Below, one piece after another: positions 44,388 through 52,864 of a stretch of 64,000 nt of DNA. The stretch covers positions 35,608 to 99,607 of the forward strand of contig CAJTFE010000015.1 in NCBI GenBank assembly GCA_910575725.1, written 5' to 3'. Position numbers and translations under genes: made by a program. Each line of letters opens with the position of its first letter. Position 1 is the stretch's first letter. The stretch is from Clostridia bacterium. Lineage in GTDB: Bacteria > Bacillota > Clostridia > Lachnospirales > Lachnospiraceae. The notes below the pieces were generated by a model. That model had not been told where the DNA came from and made no database searches. It saw only the letters and a list, made by a program, of their open reading frames with translations.

Positions 44388-45101
44388 TCAGCTATCCCTC
44401 TCTTTCATATAGCGTAAGAGGGCCTGTGTCAAATCTCGTTCACGCAGTCTGGAAACAGGTATTTGAGCGCCCAGCGGCAGCGTAACCAGTCCAGTATCAC
44501 ATCCTCGAACATAATCAAGATTAACAAGATAACTCCTATGGCATCTGAAAAAACGGCTGTCCATCTGACGTTCAAAATTTTCCAGCCTGTCGTAGAAGCC
44601 GATTACCTTCCCATCCCTTTGATGGACATAAACCTTTCGGCCCTGTACCTCACAATACACGATTTGCGCCAGCGGAACAACATCACAGGAACTCCCCCGC
44701 CAAATGACAATACTTTTATCTGTCCTTTGCGCCAAGGTGCTGACAGCCCTATCCATAGTCCGTTCAAAATGGCTGCCGTCCAGAGGTTTGAGCAAATAAT
44801 CGTAAGCCTCCACTTCAAACGCATTGAACACATATTCTTTCAAGACAGTCACAAAAATCAGCAGGCTGCGATTTCTCCGCTGCCGCAATATTTTGGCAGT
44901 TTCTATTCCATCCAAATTGTCCATTTGAATATCCAAAAAAACTATATCAAAGCTGCAGCCGCTTTCTAAAAGGGCACAGCCATTTGAAAAGCTGGTAACG
45001 GAATAGGGAGTAATCTTCCGTCCATCCATGTATTGTGAAAGCCGGTTTGAAATTTCATGCACCATAATCGGTTCGTCATCGCAAATTGCGAATTTAATCA
45101 T
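44388..45101 (-). CDS. LytTR-family response regulator (AgrA-like)
   Basis: I chose the ATG at 45101 (MIKFAICDDEPIMVHEISNR); a GTG at 45113 would add four residues. The receiver has FDIVFLDIQMDNLDG as phospho-acceptor site. The C-terminal LytTR DNA-binding domain shows YCEVQGRKVYVHQRDG, RFFRCHRSYLVNLDYVRG and LPLGAQIPVSRLRE. It is paired with the following GHKL kinase. Confidence 0.9.
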   Translation of the reverse strand: MIKFAICDDEPIMVHEISNRLSQYMDGRKITPYSVTSFSNGCALLESGCSFDIVFLDIQMDNLDGIETAKILRQRRNRSLLIFVTVLKEYVFNAFEVEAYDYLLKPLDGSHFERTMDRAVSTLAQRTDKSIVIWRGSSCDVVPLAQIVYCEVQGRKVYVHQRDGKVIGFYDRLENFERQMDSRFFRCHRSYLVNLDYVRGCDTGLVTLPLGAQIPVSRLRERDLTQALLRYMKERDS

Positions 45102-45249
45102 TTGTTCACCCACTTTCTTCCGTGTGCTTTATAATAGCAGTTTCATAGCCAAAGAACAACCGCACTGTCACAGAATGTCTAAATCATGCAATGAAATGTT
45201 CTTGACAAAATGAGTCCCCAACATTACTGCCTGTTGAGGACTCATATAG

Positions 45250-45285
45250 CAACGCCCCTTTTCTTTTATTTTATCAGAAAAGGGG
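45250..45285. terminator. Hairpin between the LytTR operon and the cyclase gene
   Basis: CGCCCCTTTTC pairs with GAAAAGGGGCG around TTTTATTTTATCA. It is symmetrical and without a long T-run, so direction is unclear. Confidence 0.5.
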
Positions 45286-45300
45286 CGTGTTCACAATTTA

Positions 45301-45376
45301 TTTACTTATACCCTGCAGATACCCTGTTAAGGCACATCCCTTCAGGATGGACAAACTTCGTCCGTTAAGGGGCGGG
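45301..45376. repeat. Dispersed intergenic repeat ending in CCGTTAAGG
   Basis: The segment with CCCTGCAGATACCC, GCACATCCCTTCAGGATGG and TCCGTTAAGG resembles 56047-56110 (CCCTGCGGATACTCC, GCATGTCCCTTCGGGACGG, CTCCGTTAAGG). Both contain a short hairpin around CCTTC. The function is unknown. Confidence 0.45.
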
Positions 45377-46129
45377 CTATTCGGTAACTGCCCACACTCT
45401 CGCCGGAAGTCCGGTTGCGCCTTCGATGCGCGGATAGGATACCAGTACCACCGCTCCTGCCGGAGTAACCTGTTCCAGGTTCTTTAAGAGCTCTACCTGC
45501 AGCTTTCCATGATCGAGAACATACCGCTCTCCAATGAGATCGCCTGCTTTTTCCGCAACTGCAGACGCATCAGTATCCAGAGTTTCATGTCCGTTTGCCG
45601 CTGCACTGCGCACTTCGTAAATGTATTTCAATGCTTCCAGGGACCATCCCGGAAAGTTTTCGCTTCCGTCCTCTTTGATGCCGGAAATCTCATTCATATC
45701 CGGCCATTTCTTAGACCAGTCCGTGCGAAGGGCTACGAACGCGCCTTCCGGAATCGGGCCGTATTTTTCTTCGTATGCTTTTATGTCCTCCACGGTCACG
45801 GCATACCGATCGTCCTGCTTTACTTTTTCCGTTATATCAATAACGCATAAGGGAAAAATAAGGTCATGGACATCGTATTTCTCGGATAGCTCCCCTCCCT
45901 TTGCAAAATGCCCCGGGAAATCAATGTGGGTTCCGAACTGCCCTGGGAATTTAAATGTCTGAATCAGGCAGTCCAGCATGGGATTTCCCCAGTCAAAGCA
46001 GGTTTTGGCCAGCTCCACGCTTCCGTCGGGAATGCCTGACCAGTAGGGGCTGTTGTTGTTCATGGAATGGGAAAGCTCTACCCATTTATACTTTTTTGCT
46101 TCCTTTAATGCGTCCCATAATTTGTACAT
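45377..46129 (-). CDS. Cyclase-family protein (kynurenine formamidase-like)
   Basis: The 250-residue protein has the metal-binding motif FGTHIDFPGHF (HGTHxDxPxH-like), near-N-terminal WVELSHSMNNNSPYWSG and FVALRTDWSKKW of the cyclase superfamily. Members hydrolyse N-formylkynurenine, isatin or similar compounds; the substrate here is unknown. It lies last in a minus-strand series with the NifX-like and CbiK genes. The AGGAG site is preceded by the recurring TTACGGAACTGGAAT motif. Confidence 0.8.
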   Translation of the reverse strand: MYKLWDALKEAKKYKWVELSHSMNNNSPYWSGIPDGSVELAKTCFDWGNPMLDCLIQTFKFPGQFGTHIDFPGHFAKGGELSEKYDVHDLIFPLCVIDITEKVKQDDRYAVTVEDIKAYEEKYGPIPEGAFVALRTDWSKKWPDMNEISGIKEDGSENFPGWSLEALKYIYEVRSAAANGHETLDTDASAVAEKAGDLIGERYVLDHGKLQVELLKNLEQVTPAGAVVLVSYPRIEGATGLPARVWAVTE

Positions 46130-46200
46130 TTTTATTCTCCTATTCCAGTTCCGTAATATCCTTCACAATACAAAGGTAGAGCCGCTTCGACACACCGGTT

Positions 46201-46247
46201 ATGAGAGAAACTTTTATTCGAAAGAGCACTCATAAAAGTTCCTCTCA
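46201..46247 (-). terminator. Hairpin after the NifX-like gene
   Basis: ATGAGAGAAACTTTTAT (46201-46217) pairs with ATAAAAGTTCCTCTCAT (46231-46247) with one mismatch. It overlaps the last codon and has no clear T-run, so it may be a processing or stability hairpin. Confidence 0.5.
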
Positions 46248-46655
46248 TGCGCCATGCCCTCCACAGCCCTGTTTGTTCTCCCCACAGTGATGCCCGCCGC
46301 AGGAATGGCCGTGGTCATGGCTGTGATGGTCACAGTGTACGTTGGGGTTAAAATCCAGATTTCCGGCCAGATATGCTTTCACAGCGTCATCTGCCATGCC
46401 GGATACACCCCCGTACAGCTTGATTCCAGCCTCTGCCAGCGCCATCTGCGCCCCTCCGCCGATTCCGCCGCAGATCAGGATTTCTACACCTGCCTCTGTA
46501 AGAAATCCCGATAAAGCTCCGTGGCCCTGGCCGTTGGTGCCCACAATCTCTTCTGCAGCAACTTTTCCGTCCTCAATATCGTAGAGCTTGAACTGCTCCG
46601 TATGTCCGAAATGCTGGAAGATTGCTCCATTTTCATAGGTAACTGCGATTCTCAT
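46245..46655 (-). CDS. NifX/NifB-type FeMo-cofactor-binding-fold protein with His/Cys-rich tail
   Basis: I chose the ATG at 46655 (MRIAVTYENGAIFQHFGHTE), preceded by AAAGGAG. The ~100-residue core is the dinitrogenase cofactor-binding fold (FQHFGHTEQFKLYD, ILICGGIGGGAQMALAEAGI). The C-terminus is a metal-binding tail rich in His and Cys (HCDHHSHDHGHSCGGHHCGE and more). No nitrogenase genes are nearby. The context with CbiK and thioredoxin suggests metal or cluster handling. Confidence 0.85.
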   Translation of the reverse strand: MRIAVTYENGAIFQHFGHTEQFKLYDIEDGKVAAEEIVGTNGQGHGALSGFLTEAGVEILICGGIGGGAQMALAEAGIKLYGGVSGMADDAVKAYLAGNLDFNPNVHCDHHSHDHGHSCGGHHCGENKQGCGGHGA

Positions 46656-46715
46656 ATCATTTTCTCCTTTCCTACTTAACTTGCACATGGTTTTTGCGTT
46701 TTCTTTCTATATTTT

Positions 46716-47519
46716 CTAAAATTTACCCAGAGCTTTTGCAGCCCTTGCGTGCTCGATGTAGAGTCTGCGTATGCCGGGATACTCTCCCAGGCCTTTCATT
46801 ATACATTCTACCGTAAAGCCTGCTGCCTCGAAACGCCTGCGCCAGGAATCCCTGCCCTCGCCGGACATATCGTGAATGGCGTGATCTCCTGCCACGAACA
46901 TAAAAGGAGCCAGGAGCACTTTTCCGGGACGGAATTCCGCTACTTTCTCAAGCAGGGTATCCAGGGAAGGATAAGCCTCCACGGTTCCAAGAAACGCGTG
47001 GGAATATCCCAGTTCCTTCAGCATACTGTCCAAATCAGCATAGATGGAATTGACTTGGTGAGAGGTTCCGTGTCCCATGAATACCAGTGCCTCCTCTGCC
47101 TTTCTATCTTTGAATTCTTCCATTACGGCTTCAATTGCCTGGCGTTGATCCTCTGCAGTTGACAAAAGAGGTTCTCCGAAGACAAGGGACGAAAAAGACT
47201 GGGCACAGCTTTCTACATTTTCCTTCATCTGCTCGTTCTCGATCCCATCTACCAGATGGGTAGGCTGGACGATCACATGGGTGACACCGTCTGCGAGCAT
47301 CTGAGCAACAGCTTCCTTCACCGTAGGAATACGGATTCCGTCGCGGCGCAGAAGCTTTGCGATTATCTTTTTGCTGGTCCATGCCCGGTATACCTTGTAA
47401 TCAGGAAATGCTTCTGCAAAATCGGCTTCCATCCGGTCAATGGTCTTTGCCCTGGTTTTAGCAAAGCTTGTGCCGAAGCTCACCACAAGAATTGCTTTTT
47501 TTTCTGTATCCTGTTTCAT
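46716..47519 (-). CDS. cbiK: Anaerobic sirohydrochlorin cobaltochelatase
   Basis: CbiK inserts cobalt into sirohydrochlorin in the oxygen-independent B12 pathway. Conserved features are AILVVSFGTSFAKTRAKTID, the catalytic-His motif FMGHGTSHQVN and LAPFMFVAGDHAIHDMSG with the second metal His. I use the ATG at 47519, with GGAG 6 nt upstream inside the first ATG option at 47531. B12 supply would serve the corrinoid protein used with AcsB. Other cob/cbi genes are absent here. Confidence 0.9.
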   Translation of the reverse strand: MKQDTEKKAILVVSFGTSFAKTRAKTIDRMEADFAEAFPDYKVYRAWTSKKIIAKLLRRDGIRIPTVKEAVAQMLADGVTHVIVQPTHLVDGIENEQMKENVESCAQSFSSLVFGEPLLSTAEDQRQAIEAVMEEFKDRKAEEALVFMGHGTSHQVNSIYADLDSMLKELGYSHAFLGTVEAYPSLDTLLEKVAEFRPGKVLLAPFMFVAGDHAIHDMSGEGRDSWRRRFEAAGFTVECIMKGLGEYPGIRRLYIEHARAAKALGKF

Positions 47520-47543
47520 GGTTTTCTCCATAGAATACGAGGC

Positions 47544-48434
47544 TCACGGCTCCTGTCTGTGCGCTTCATTTTCCTTCCTCTGCCTGCGGACAAAGGGAAT
47601 CATGGACATGGCGGCCTGGGCGCCTTCCCCTACGGCAGTGGAGATCTGCAGAAGTCCGCCGATGCAGTCTCCGGCTGCGTACAAGCCCGGAATGTTGGTT
47701 TCCATCCGCTCATTTACCTTGATATTCTGTCCTTCCGTGAAGGCTCCGGCTTTTCTTGCCAGTTCCATGGCCCCGGCGCTTCCCAAGGCTACGAACAGGC
47801 CCTCCGCCGCAATCCTGCTTCCGTCCTCAAAGGTGATGCCCTCTACCCGTTCCGTTCCGTCCACAGAACGCAGAGGCTCCCGGATAACCTGGACGCCTTC
47901 CGGCACTTCTGTCTTCAATTCCTGGCCGTTGGTCAAAAGCACGGCGGACTTTACAATCGGAAGAATCTGGCTCATCTCGTGAATGGCATAGTCCTCATTT
48001 CCAAGGACGGCAACTTCCTTACCCCGGTAAAAAAAGGCATCGCAGACGGCGCAATAGCTGACGCCTCTGCCTTCCAGCTCTTTTAAGCCTTGTATTTTCA
48101 AGGTTTTCCGGCCGGTTCCTGTGGCCAGAAGTACGGTCAGCGACTCGTAGGTCCCGTTTTTTCCTTCCAGGATAAAATGGCCGTTCCAGGTGATATGGAA
48201 GATCTCATCCTCCACCAGCTCAACGCCCAAGCTCCTGGCCTGATTTTTTGTATTCTCTACCAGCTCGCAGCCGGAAACAGGCTCTGCCATGCCAAAATAA
48301 TTTTCGATTCGATCCGCTTTCTCCAACGCGCCCCGGTCCTTGCCGATCACAAGGGTTCTAAGGTTTGCCCTGCTGGTATAGAGAGCCGCCGACAAGCCTG
48401 CCGGGCCGCTCCCGATCATAACTGCGTCATACAT
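47544..48434 (-). CDS. Thioredoxin-reductase-like flavoprotein lacking NADPH motifs
   Basis: This 296-residue flavoprotein has an FAD-binding GSGPAGLSAALYTSRANLRT, redox-active Cys128-Ala-Val-Cys131 (SYCAVCDAFF) and the second FAD motif GLYAAGDCIGG. At the usual NADPH site it has VLGNEDYAIHE instead of GxGxxA, and the HRRxxxR motif is replaced by LLTNGQEL. It is therefore probably not NADPH-dependent; clostridial ferredoxin-dependent flavin thioredoxin reductases (FFTR) are the best-known parallel. It lies 30 nt after trxA, its likely substrate. Confidence 0.82.
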   Translation of the reverse strand: MYDAVMIGSGPAGLSAALYTSRANLRTLVIGKDRGALEKADRIENYFGMAEPVSGCELVENTKNQARSLGVELVEDEIFHITWNGHFILEGKNGTYESLTVLLATGTGRKTLKIQGLKELEGRGVSYCAVCDAFFYRGKEVAVLGNEDYAIHEMSQILPIVKSAVLLTNGQELKTEVPEGVQVIREPLRSVDGTERVEGITFEDGSRIAAEGLFVALGSAGAMELARKAGAFTEGQNIKVNERMETNIPGLYAAGDCIGGLLQISTAVGEGAQAAMSMIPFVRRQRKENEAHRQEP

Positions 48435-48464
48435 GATACTGCCCCTCTTTCCTCCGATTGCCGT

Positions 48465-48776
48465 TTACACCCCTATGAGCTCCTTTAAGCTCTCTTTGGA
48501 CTGCAGGCCGACGGCGCTTCCGGCCATTTTGCCGTCTTTGAACAAAAGAAGGGTAGGAATGTTCATCACTCCGTACTGCTGTGCCAGTCTGCCGTTCGCA
48601 TCTACATCCAGCTTGGCAAACTTTACGCTGCTGACCTCCTTTGCCAGTTCATCTACAATGGGAGCCTGCATCCGGCAGGGGCCGCACCAGGCCGCCCAGA
48701 AATCTACCAATACAGGGATGTCGGACTTCAATACCTCCTGTTCAAAATTCTGCTCTGTTATCTCAATCGGCGCCAT
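48465..48776 (-). CDS. trxA: Thioredoxin
   Basis: This 103-residue thioredoxin has the active site WAAWCGPCRM (Cys31, Cys34) and the cis-Pro motif NIPTLLLFKDG. I placed the start at 48776 (MAPIEITEQNFEQEV), with AAGGAG 7 nt upstream; longer frames to 48839 are not conserved. It is followed by the flavoprotein reductase gene. It probably provides reducing power for the redox/metal cluster. Confidence 0.94.
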   Translation of the reverse strand: MAPIEITEQNFEQEVLKSDIPVLVDFWAAWCGPCRMQAPIVDELAKEVSSVKFAKLDVDANGRLAQQYGVMNIPTLLLFKDGKMAGSAVGLQSKESLKELIGV

Positions 48777-49046
48777 AATCATTCTCCTTTCCTTGATCTG
48801 CACATCTTTTTGTACATACAGGTATATGCCCCAGGGCACCTTCTCTTTGCCTTCCAGGCAAATTCACCTTGCCCGTAGGGTATTTCCTTAATTTGCACAT
48901 GGTTTTTGTGTACCGTGGTATATACTTTTTTAAAGGTATTCCCCTTAACTGTTTTATGCGTCAGTCAGAAGGAATACGCTTCTTTTTGATACCTTCTCTC
49001 ATAGTATACCGCAAATACAAATGTAAAAAAAGCCTTTTTTTACCAT

Positions 49047-49676
49047 TCATGTATCGCCGTTTTTCTCCAAATCTTCTACCCGTGTGCACACCTGCCAAAG
49101 AAGCGGCGTGCTGTGGCTCACCGCCAGAAGACCGATGCTCCGCTCCTCCGCCTCCCGAACCAGAAAGCTCCAGATCTGGCTCTGGGTAATGAGATCCAGC
49201 ATGGTACTGATCTCATCTGCCAATATGAACTGTGTCCGCTCTCCCAGAGCCCTTGCAATGCAGAACCTCTGAAGCTCACCGCCGGACAGCTCTGCCGGAT
49301 AGCGGTTCAGCCAGTCCGGTTCAATGCCCAGGCCCTCCACGATGCGCTGCTCCAGATGATCGCCTTCTGCCAGAACCTCCTTCATGCGAAGTCTTGGATT
49401 CACCACCTGCTCCGGATGCTGCCAGATCATCTGTACCGGACAGTAACCCTTATATGCAGACAAGGGACGCCCGTCCAGAAGAACCTCACCCTTATCCGGC
49501 TTCTCATAGCCGGCCACAATCTTGCAGAAGGTTGTCTTGCCAAAGCCGCTGGGGGCAATCAGCCCCACCCGTTCCTCCTGGGTCAGCTTCAAGCTGAAAT
49601 CATCTAAAATCTGTCTGCTGTCCGTTCCGTAACGGAAGGAAATATGTTTTGCTTCCAGTACCATTTCTGCCTCCAT
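49047..49676 (-). CDS. ABC transporter ATPase (nickel/peptide type, short)
   Basis: In this 209-residue ATPase of the NikE/OppF class, Walker A reads APSGFGKTT, with Ala in place of the first Gly, signature LSGGELQRFCIARAL and Walker B FILADEISTM. It lacks the usual C-terminal extension. It partners the larger ATPase 58 nt upstream. The ATG at 49676 follows GGGGAG; an ATG four codons later is also possible. Confidence 0.85.
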   Translation of the reverse strand: MEAEMVLEAKHISFRYGTDSRQILDDFSLKLTQEERVGLIAPSGFGKTTFCKIVAGYEKPDKGEVLLDGRPLSAYKGYCPVQMIWQHPEQVVNPRLRMKEVLAEGDHLEQRIVEGLGIEPDWLNRYPAELSGGELQRFCIARALGERTQFILADEISTMLDLITQSQIWSFLVREAEERSIGLLAVSHSTPLLWQVCTRVEDLEKNGDT

Positions 49677-49734
49677 TTATAGCTCCCCAGTCTGCTGTTA
49701 AGCATTTTATGCCCTAGAGCAGTCCGCTGAAGCC

Positions 49735-50664
49735 TTATTCCCCGCGCAGGCACCGGACTTTTCCGCCGCGTACCTCCCGGTAGGGAATCTCGCCTTTACA
49801 TTTCTCGCAAAAAAGCCCGCACCGAGGCCCGAAGGGGCATCCCTGGGGAAGCTCCTTTACATAGGGCTGTGTCCCGCCGATAAACTGAAATCCATTCTGG
49901 GGAAGGGCTCTCCAGAGGGCCTTGGAATAGGGATGCCGCAGGGTCTCCTCCCTGGCAAAATCCTTTACATCCGCATCCTCCACGGTAGTTCCGGCATAGA
50001 ATACCACCACCCGGTCAGCCACCTCCAGAGCCTGCTCCAGATCATGGGTAATCAGCAGCACACCGGCCCCTTGATCCGCCAGTTCCCGGAAATGGCTCAT
50101 CACCCGGCGGACCATTTTCATATGAAGACCCGGCGTAGGCTCGTCTGCAATCACCAGACGGGGATTCCCCATCATAGCCGTGGAGACCAAGACACGCCGG
50201 TTCATTCCTCCGGACATCTCAAAAGGATAAAGCTCCTGAACCTCCTGCTTCAGATGATATCCCTCAAAAATCCGATTTAGTTTTTCCTTTGATTCCGGAT
50301 CTTTTTTCCCCTTTCGAATCTGGGGGCCGATTTTCATCAAGGGATCCAGAAATGCCACACTCTGGGGAACAAGAACAATTTCATTTCCCCGAAGCTCTTC
50401 CTTCCGCTTCTGGGTCAGCTCCTCACCGTCATAAAGAATGGTTCCGCCAATTGCTCCGTTGTAAGGAAGAATCCCCAGTATTCCATGAGCCAGCAGGCTT
50501 TTTCCGGATCCGCTGGAGCCCACCACGGCCACCATTTCGCCTTCATGGACTGTCACATTCAGATCCCGGATCACATCCAGGTCTGTCCGGCCGAAGCCCT
50601 TGTCATACTGTTGAAAGGAAATGGACAGGTTTTGTATTTCCAGTATCACTTTTTTCTCATTCAT
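49735..50664 (-). CDS. ABC transporter ATPase (NikD/OppD type)
   Basis: In this 309-residue protein, Walker A is GSSGSGKSL, the Q-loop is VPQSVAFLDPL, the signature is the atypical MSGGMNRRV and Walker B is LVIADEPTPGL. The C-terminal oligopeptide/dipeptide domain carries cysteines (CPFGPRCGLFCEKC and a later Cys) that bind a cluster or metal in related proteins. It works with the 49047 ATPase on the two permeases. Confidence 0.88.
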   Translation of the reverse strand: MNEKKVILEIQNLSISFQQYDKGFGRTDLDVIRDLNVTVHEGEMVAVVGSSGSGKSLLAHGILGILPYNGAIGGTILYDGEELTQKRKEELRGNEIVLVPQSVAFLDPLMKIGPQIRKGKKDPESKEKLNRIFEGYHLKQEVQELYPFEMSGGMNRRVLVSTAMMGNPRLVIADEPTPGLHMKMVRRVMSHFRELADQGAGVLLITHDLEQALEVADRVVVFYAGTTVEDADVKDFAREETLRHPYSKALWRALPQNGFQFIGGTQPYVKELPQGCPFGPRCGLFCEKCKGEIPYREVRGGKVRCLRGE

Positions 50665-50787
50665 GTTGTGTCCCTTTTATACTTCATTCTATTTCAGCTT
50701 TATAAGTCTCTTAAATGCAGAGCAGCATTCCAGCCGTTAAAAATATCCCCGTAAATCCATCCAGCTGCCGGCCGGCTGCCCGTACCG

Positions 50788-51612
50788 CTACACATGCGCA
50801 CTCCCCGGATCCAAAAGCTTCCGCAGACTCTCCCCTGCTACATCAAAGAGCGCCACCGTCAGCACCAGCAAAAGCCCTGGAAACAGCGCCAGCCACCATT
50901 TTCCCATAGCAAGATACTGCATACTCTCTGAAAGGATCACTCCGATAGCCGGCTGCTCCGGGGACAGGCCGAAGCCCAGAAAAGTTATGCTTGCCTCGTG
51001 AAGAATGGCATGGGGAAATAAGAGAATCAATCCCACCAAAAACTGCGGAAACAAATGGGGAACCATATGCTTCCAGGCAATCTGCCAGGGACTAAGCCCC
51101 AGCTTTCCTGCCGCCTTAATATAATAAGCCTCTTTAAGCTGCAGGACTTCTCCCCGAATCAGCCTGGCCAGTGAAGTCCAATGTGTCAGGGATACCCCGA
51201 TCACCACACCCTTAAAGCCTTTGCCGCAGGCATAGGAAATCAATATCAGCAGCAGAATATGGGGAATTCCCATAACCAGATCGATCACCCAGGTCACTAC
51301 CGAATCCACCGTCCGCCCCATCGTCGCCGAAATAATACCAAGAAGCAAAGCTAAAAGCGCGCTCACTCCCGCCGCCAGAAGCCCGATCCGGATGCTCATA
51401 GACAGCCCCGTCAGAGTCCGCACAAACATATCCCGTCCCATCCAGTCCGTCCCAAACAGATATTCCAGACAGGGAGGCCTGTCCTTTCTGGAAAAATCCG
51501 TTACCACAGCCGCCTTAAAAAGCACCTGCCCGGCTATGGTAATCAGCACCAGAAAGAGCACCGCCGCCCCAAATAAAAGAACGGTTCTCTGCCTTCCATT
51601 TATACGTCTCAC
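50788..51612 (-). CDS. ABC transporter permease (NikC/OppC type)
   Basis: The 274-residue membrane protein has an N-terminal TM and the DppC/NikC features YLFGTDWMGRDMFVRTLTGL, RIGLLAAGVSALLALLLG and EASITFLGFGLSPEQPAIG. Its ATG overlaps the stop of the upstream permease by 4 nt. There is a 123-nt gap to the ATPase gene, with a small GCCGGCCGGC palindrome. Confidence 0.9.
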   Translation of the reverse strand: MRRINGRQRTVLLFGAAVLFLVLITIAGQVLFKAAVVTDFSRKDRPPCLEYLFGTDWMGRDMFVRTLTGLSMSIRIGLLAAGVSALLALLLGIISATMGRTVDSVVTWVIDLVMGIPHILLLILISYACGKGFKGVVIGVSLTHWTSLARLIRGEVLQLKEAYYIKAAGKLGLSPWQIAWKHMVPHLFPQFLVGLILLFPHAILHEASITFLGFGLSPEQPAIGVILSESMQYLAMGKWWLALFPGLLLVLTVALFDVAGESLRKLLDPGSAHV

Positions 51613-52601
51613 AGTCCGGCACCTCCCTTGCGAATCCGGGGATCTACAATTCCATACAAAATATTCGCTGTCAGATTGCCGCCAAATACAATTGCCGCAC
51701 TAATCACCGTAATCCCAAGAAGCAGAGGCACATCGCTTCCGATTCCTGCCGTCACCGCAGCCTGTCCAAGCCCGGGATAAGAAAAAATCTCCTCCACAAG
51801 AACGGAGCCGCCGAAAATCTCACTGATAGAGGCAAACTGCAGGGTCAGCGCCGGAAGAATCACGTTGCGAAAACTATGATTTTTAAAAATGCTCCATCCG
51901 TTTTCCCCTCTTGCCCTTGCAAAGAGTACGTAATCACTTTCCATAATATCAATCATTTTTTCTCTGGTGTGGAGGGTTATATTGGAAACGCCCGTAATGC
52001 TGAGGGTCAGCGCCGGAAGGATGGCATGGCGGATACGGTCTGCCAGAGTCACTCCTGCGGCCTCCATGCCAATGGGTACGCTTAAGCCCACAGGCAGTAC
52101 CTTAAGCCACACTGCAAACACCATAAGGAGCACCAGAGCCAGCCAGAAAGCAGGCGTACTGGCAATCACCAGGGAATAGCCCTTGATAATCTTATCCACC
52201 CAGGTTCCCTGCTTCATCCCTGCCAGAGCTCCCAGACAGAAGCCCATAACACCGGAAATCACCCAGGCAATGGCAAGAAGCCAGATGGAATTGGCAAATT
52301 TCACCGCAATCACTTCTGCCACCGGCCTCCGGTATAACAGGGAAATCCCCATATCTCCCCGGAAAAAGTCTGAAGCCCAGGCCAGGAACCGCTCCACGGG
52401 AGGCTGTCCTACGCCCCAGTAGGCGTTAAGCTTTGCAATCTGTTCCTGACTCATGCTTCCTAAGGCCGTCTGCCCTACATTGGCCTGCAAGGGATCTACC
52501 GGGGATAGGGACACCAGAAAAAATGCCGCAATGCTGACGCATATAAGAAGTAAGAGCATGCGGACTGCCTGTTTTGTTATAAATATAAAATGATGTTTCA
52601 C
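51609..52601 (-). CDS. ABC transporter permease (NikB/OppB type)
   Basis: This 330-residue permease has the family N-terminus (KQAVRMLLLLICVSIAAFFL), LYRRPVAEVIAVKFANSIWL and VEEIFSYPGLGQAAVTAGIG. It forms the channel with the 50788 permease. The leader contains repeated hairpins (52612-52753) and the TGCGGAACTGGAAT motif. Confidence 0.9.
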   Translation of the reverse strand: MKHHFIFITKQAVRMLLLLICVSIAAFFLVSLSPVDPLQANVGQTALGSMSQEQIAKLNAYWGVGQPPVERFLAWASDFFRGDMGISLLYRRPVAEVIAVKFANSIWLLAIAWVISGVMGFCLGALAGMKQGTWVDKIIKGYSLVIASTPAFWLALVLLMVFAVWLKVLPVGLSVPIGMEAAGVTLADRIRHAILPALTLSITGVSNITLHTREKMIDIMESDYVLFARARGENGWSIFKNHSFRNVILPALTLQFASISEIFGGSVLVEEIFSYPGLGQAAVTAGIGSDVPLLLGITVISAAIVFGGNLTANILYGIVDPRIRKGGAGL

Positions 52602-52611
52602 TTGGCCACCT

Positions 52612-52753
52612 CTATTCCAGTTCCGCAGTACTTGTATCCTGCATCTTTACCAGAAGAATTTCCGGCCACAATACCATGTGTCCGTAAATCCTTCTATGCA
52701 TGATACAAGTACTGCTGTTTTCCAGTTCCGCAGTACTTGTATCCTGCATCTTA
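52612..52753. repeat. Direct and inverted repeats between the binding-protein and permease genes
   Basis: TTCCAGTTCCGCAGTACTTG plus TATCCTGCATCTT occurs twice (about 52614-52646 and 52721-52753). An inverted copy of its inner part (ATGCATGATACAAGTACTG) is at about 52696-52714. The repeats can pair in two alternative ways on RNA and sit inside the operon. Confidence 0.8.
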
Positions 52754-52864
52754 ATCACACACATGCAAAGGGGAGCCGCCGAAAACAGCTCCTTCTTTGC
52801 ATTTTATACCTGTAAGGTATAATGGGTTATAATGGGTTAACTTATTTATCTTTAGCAGTTTCAA

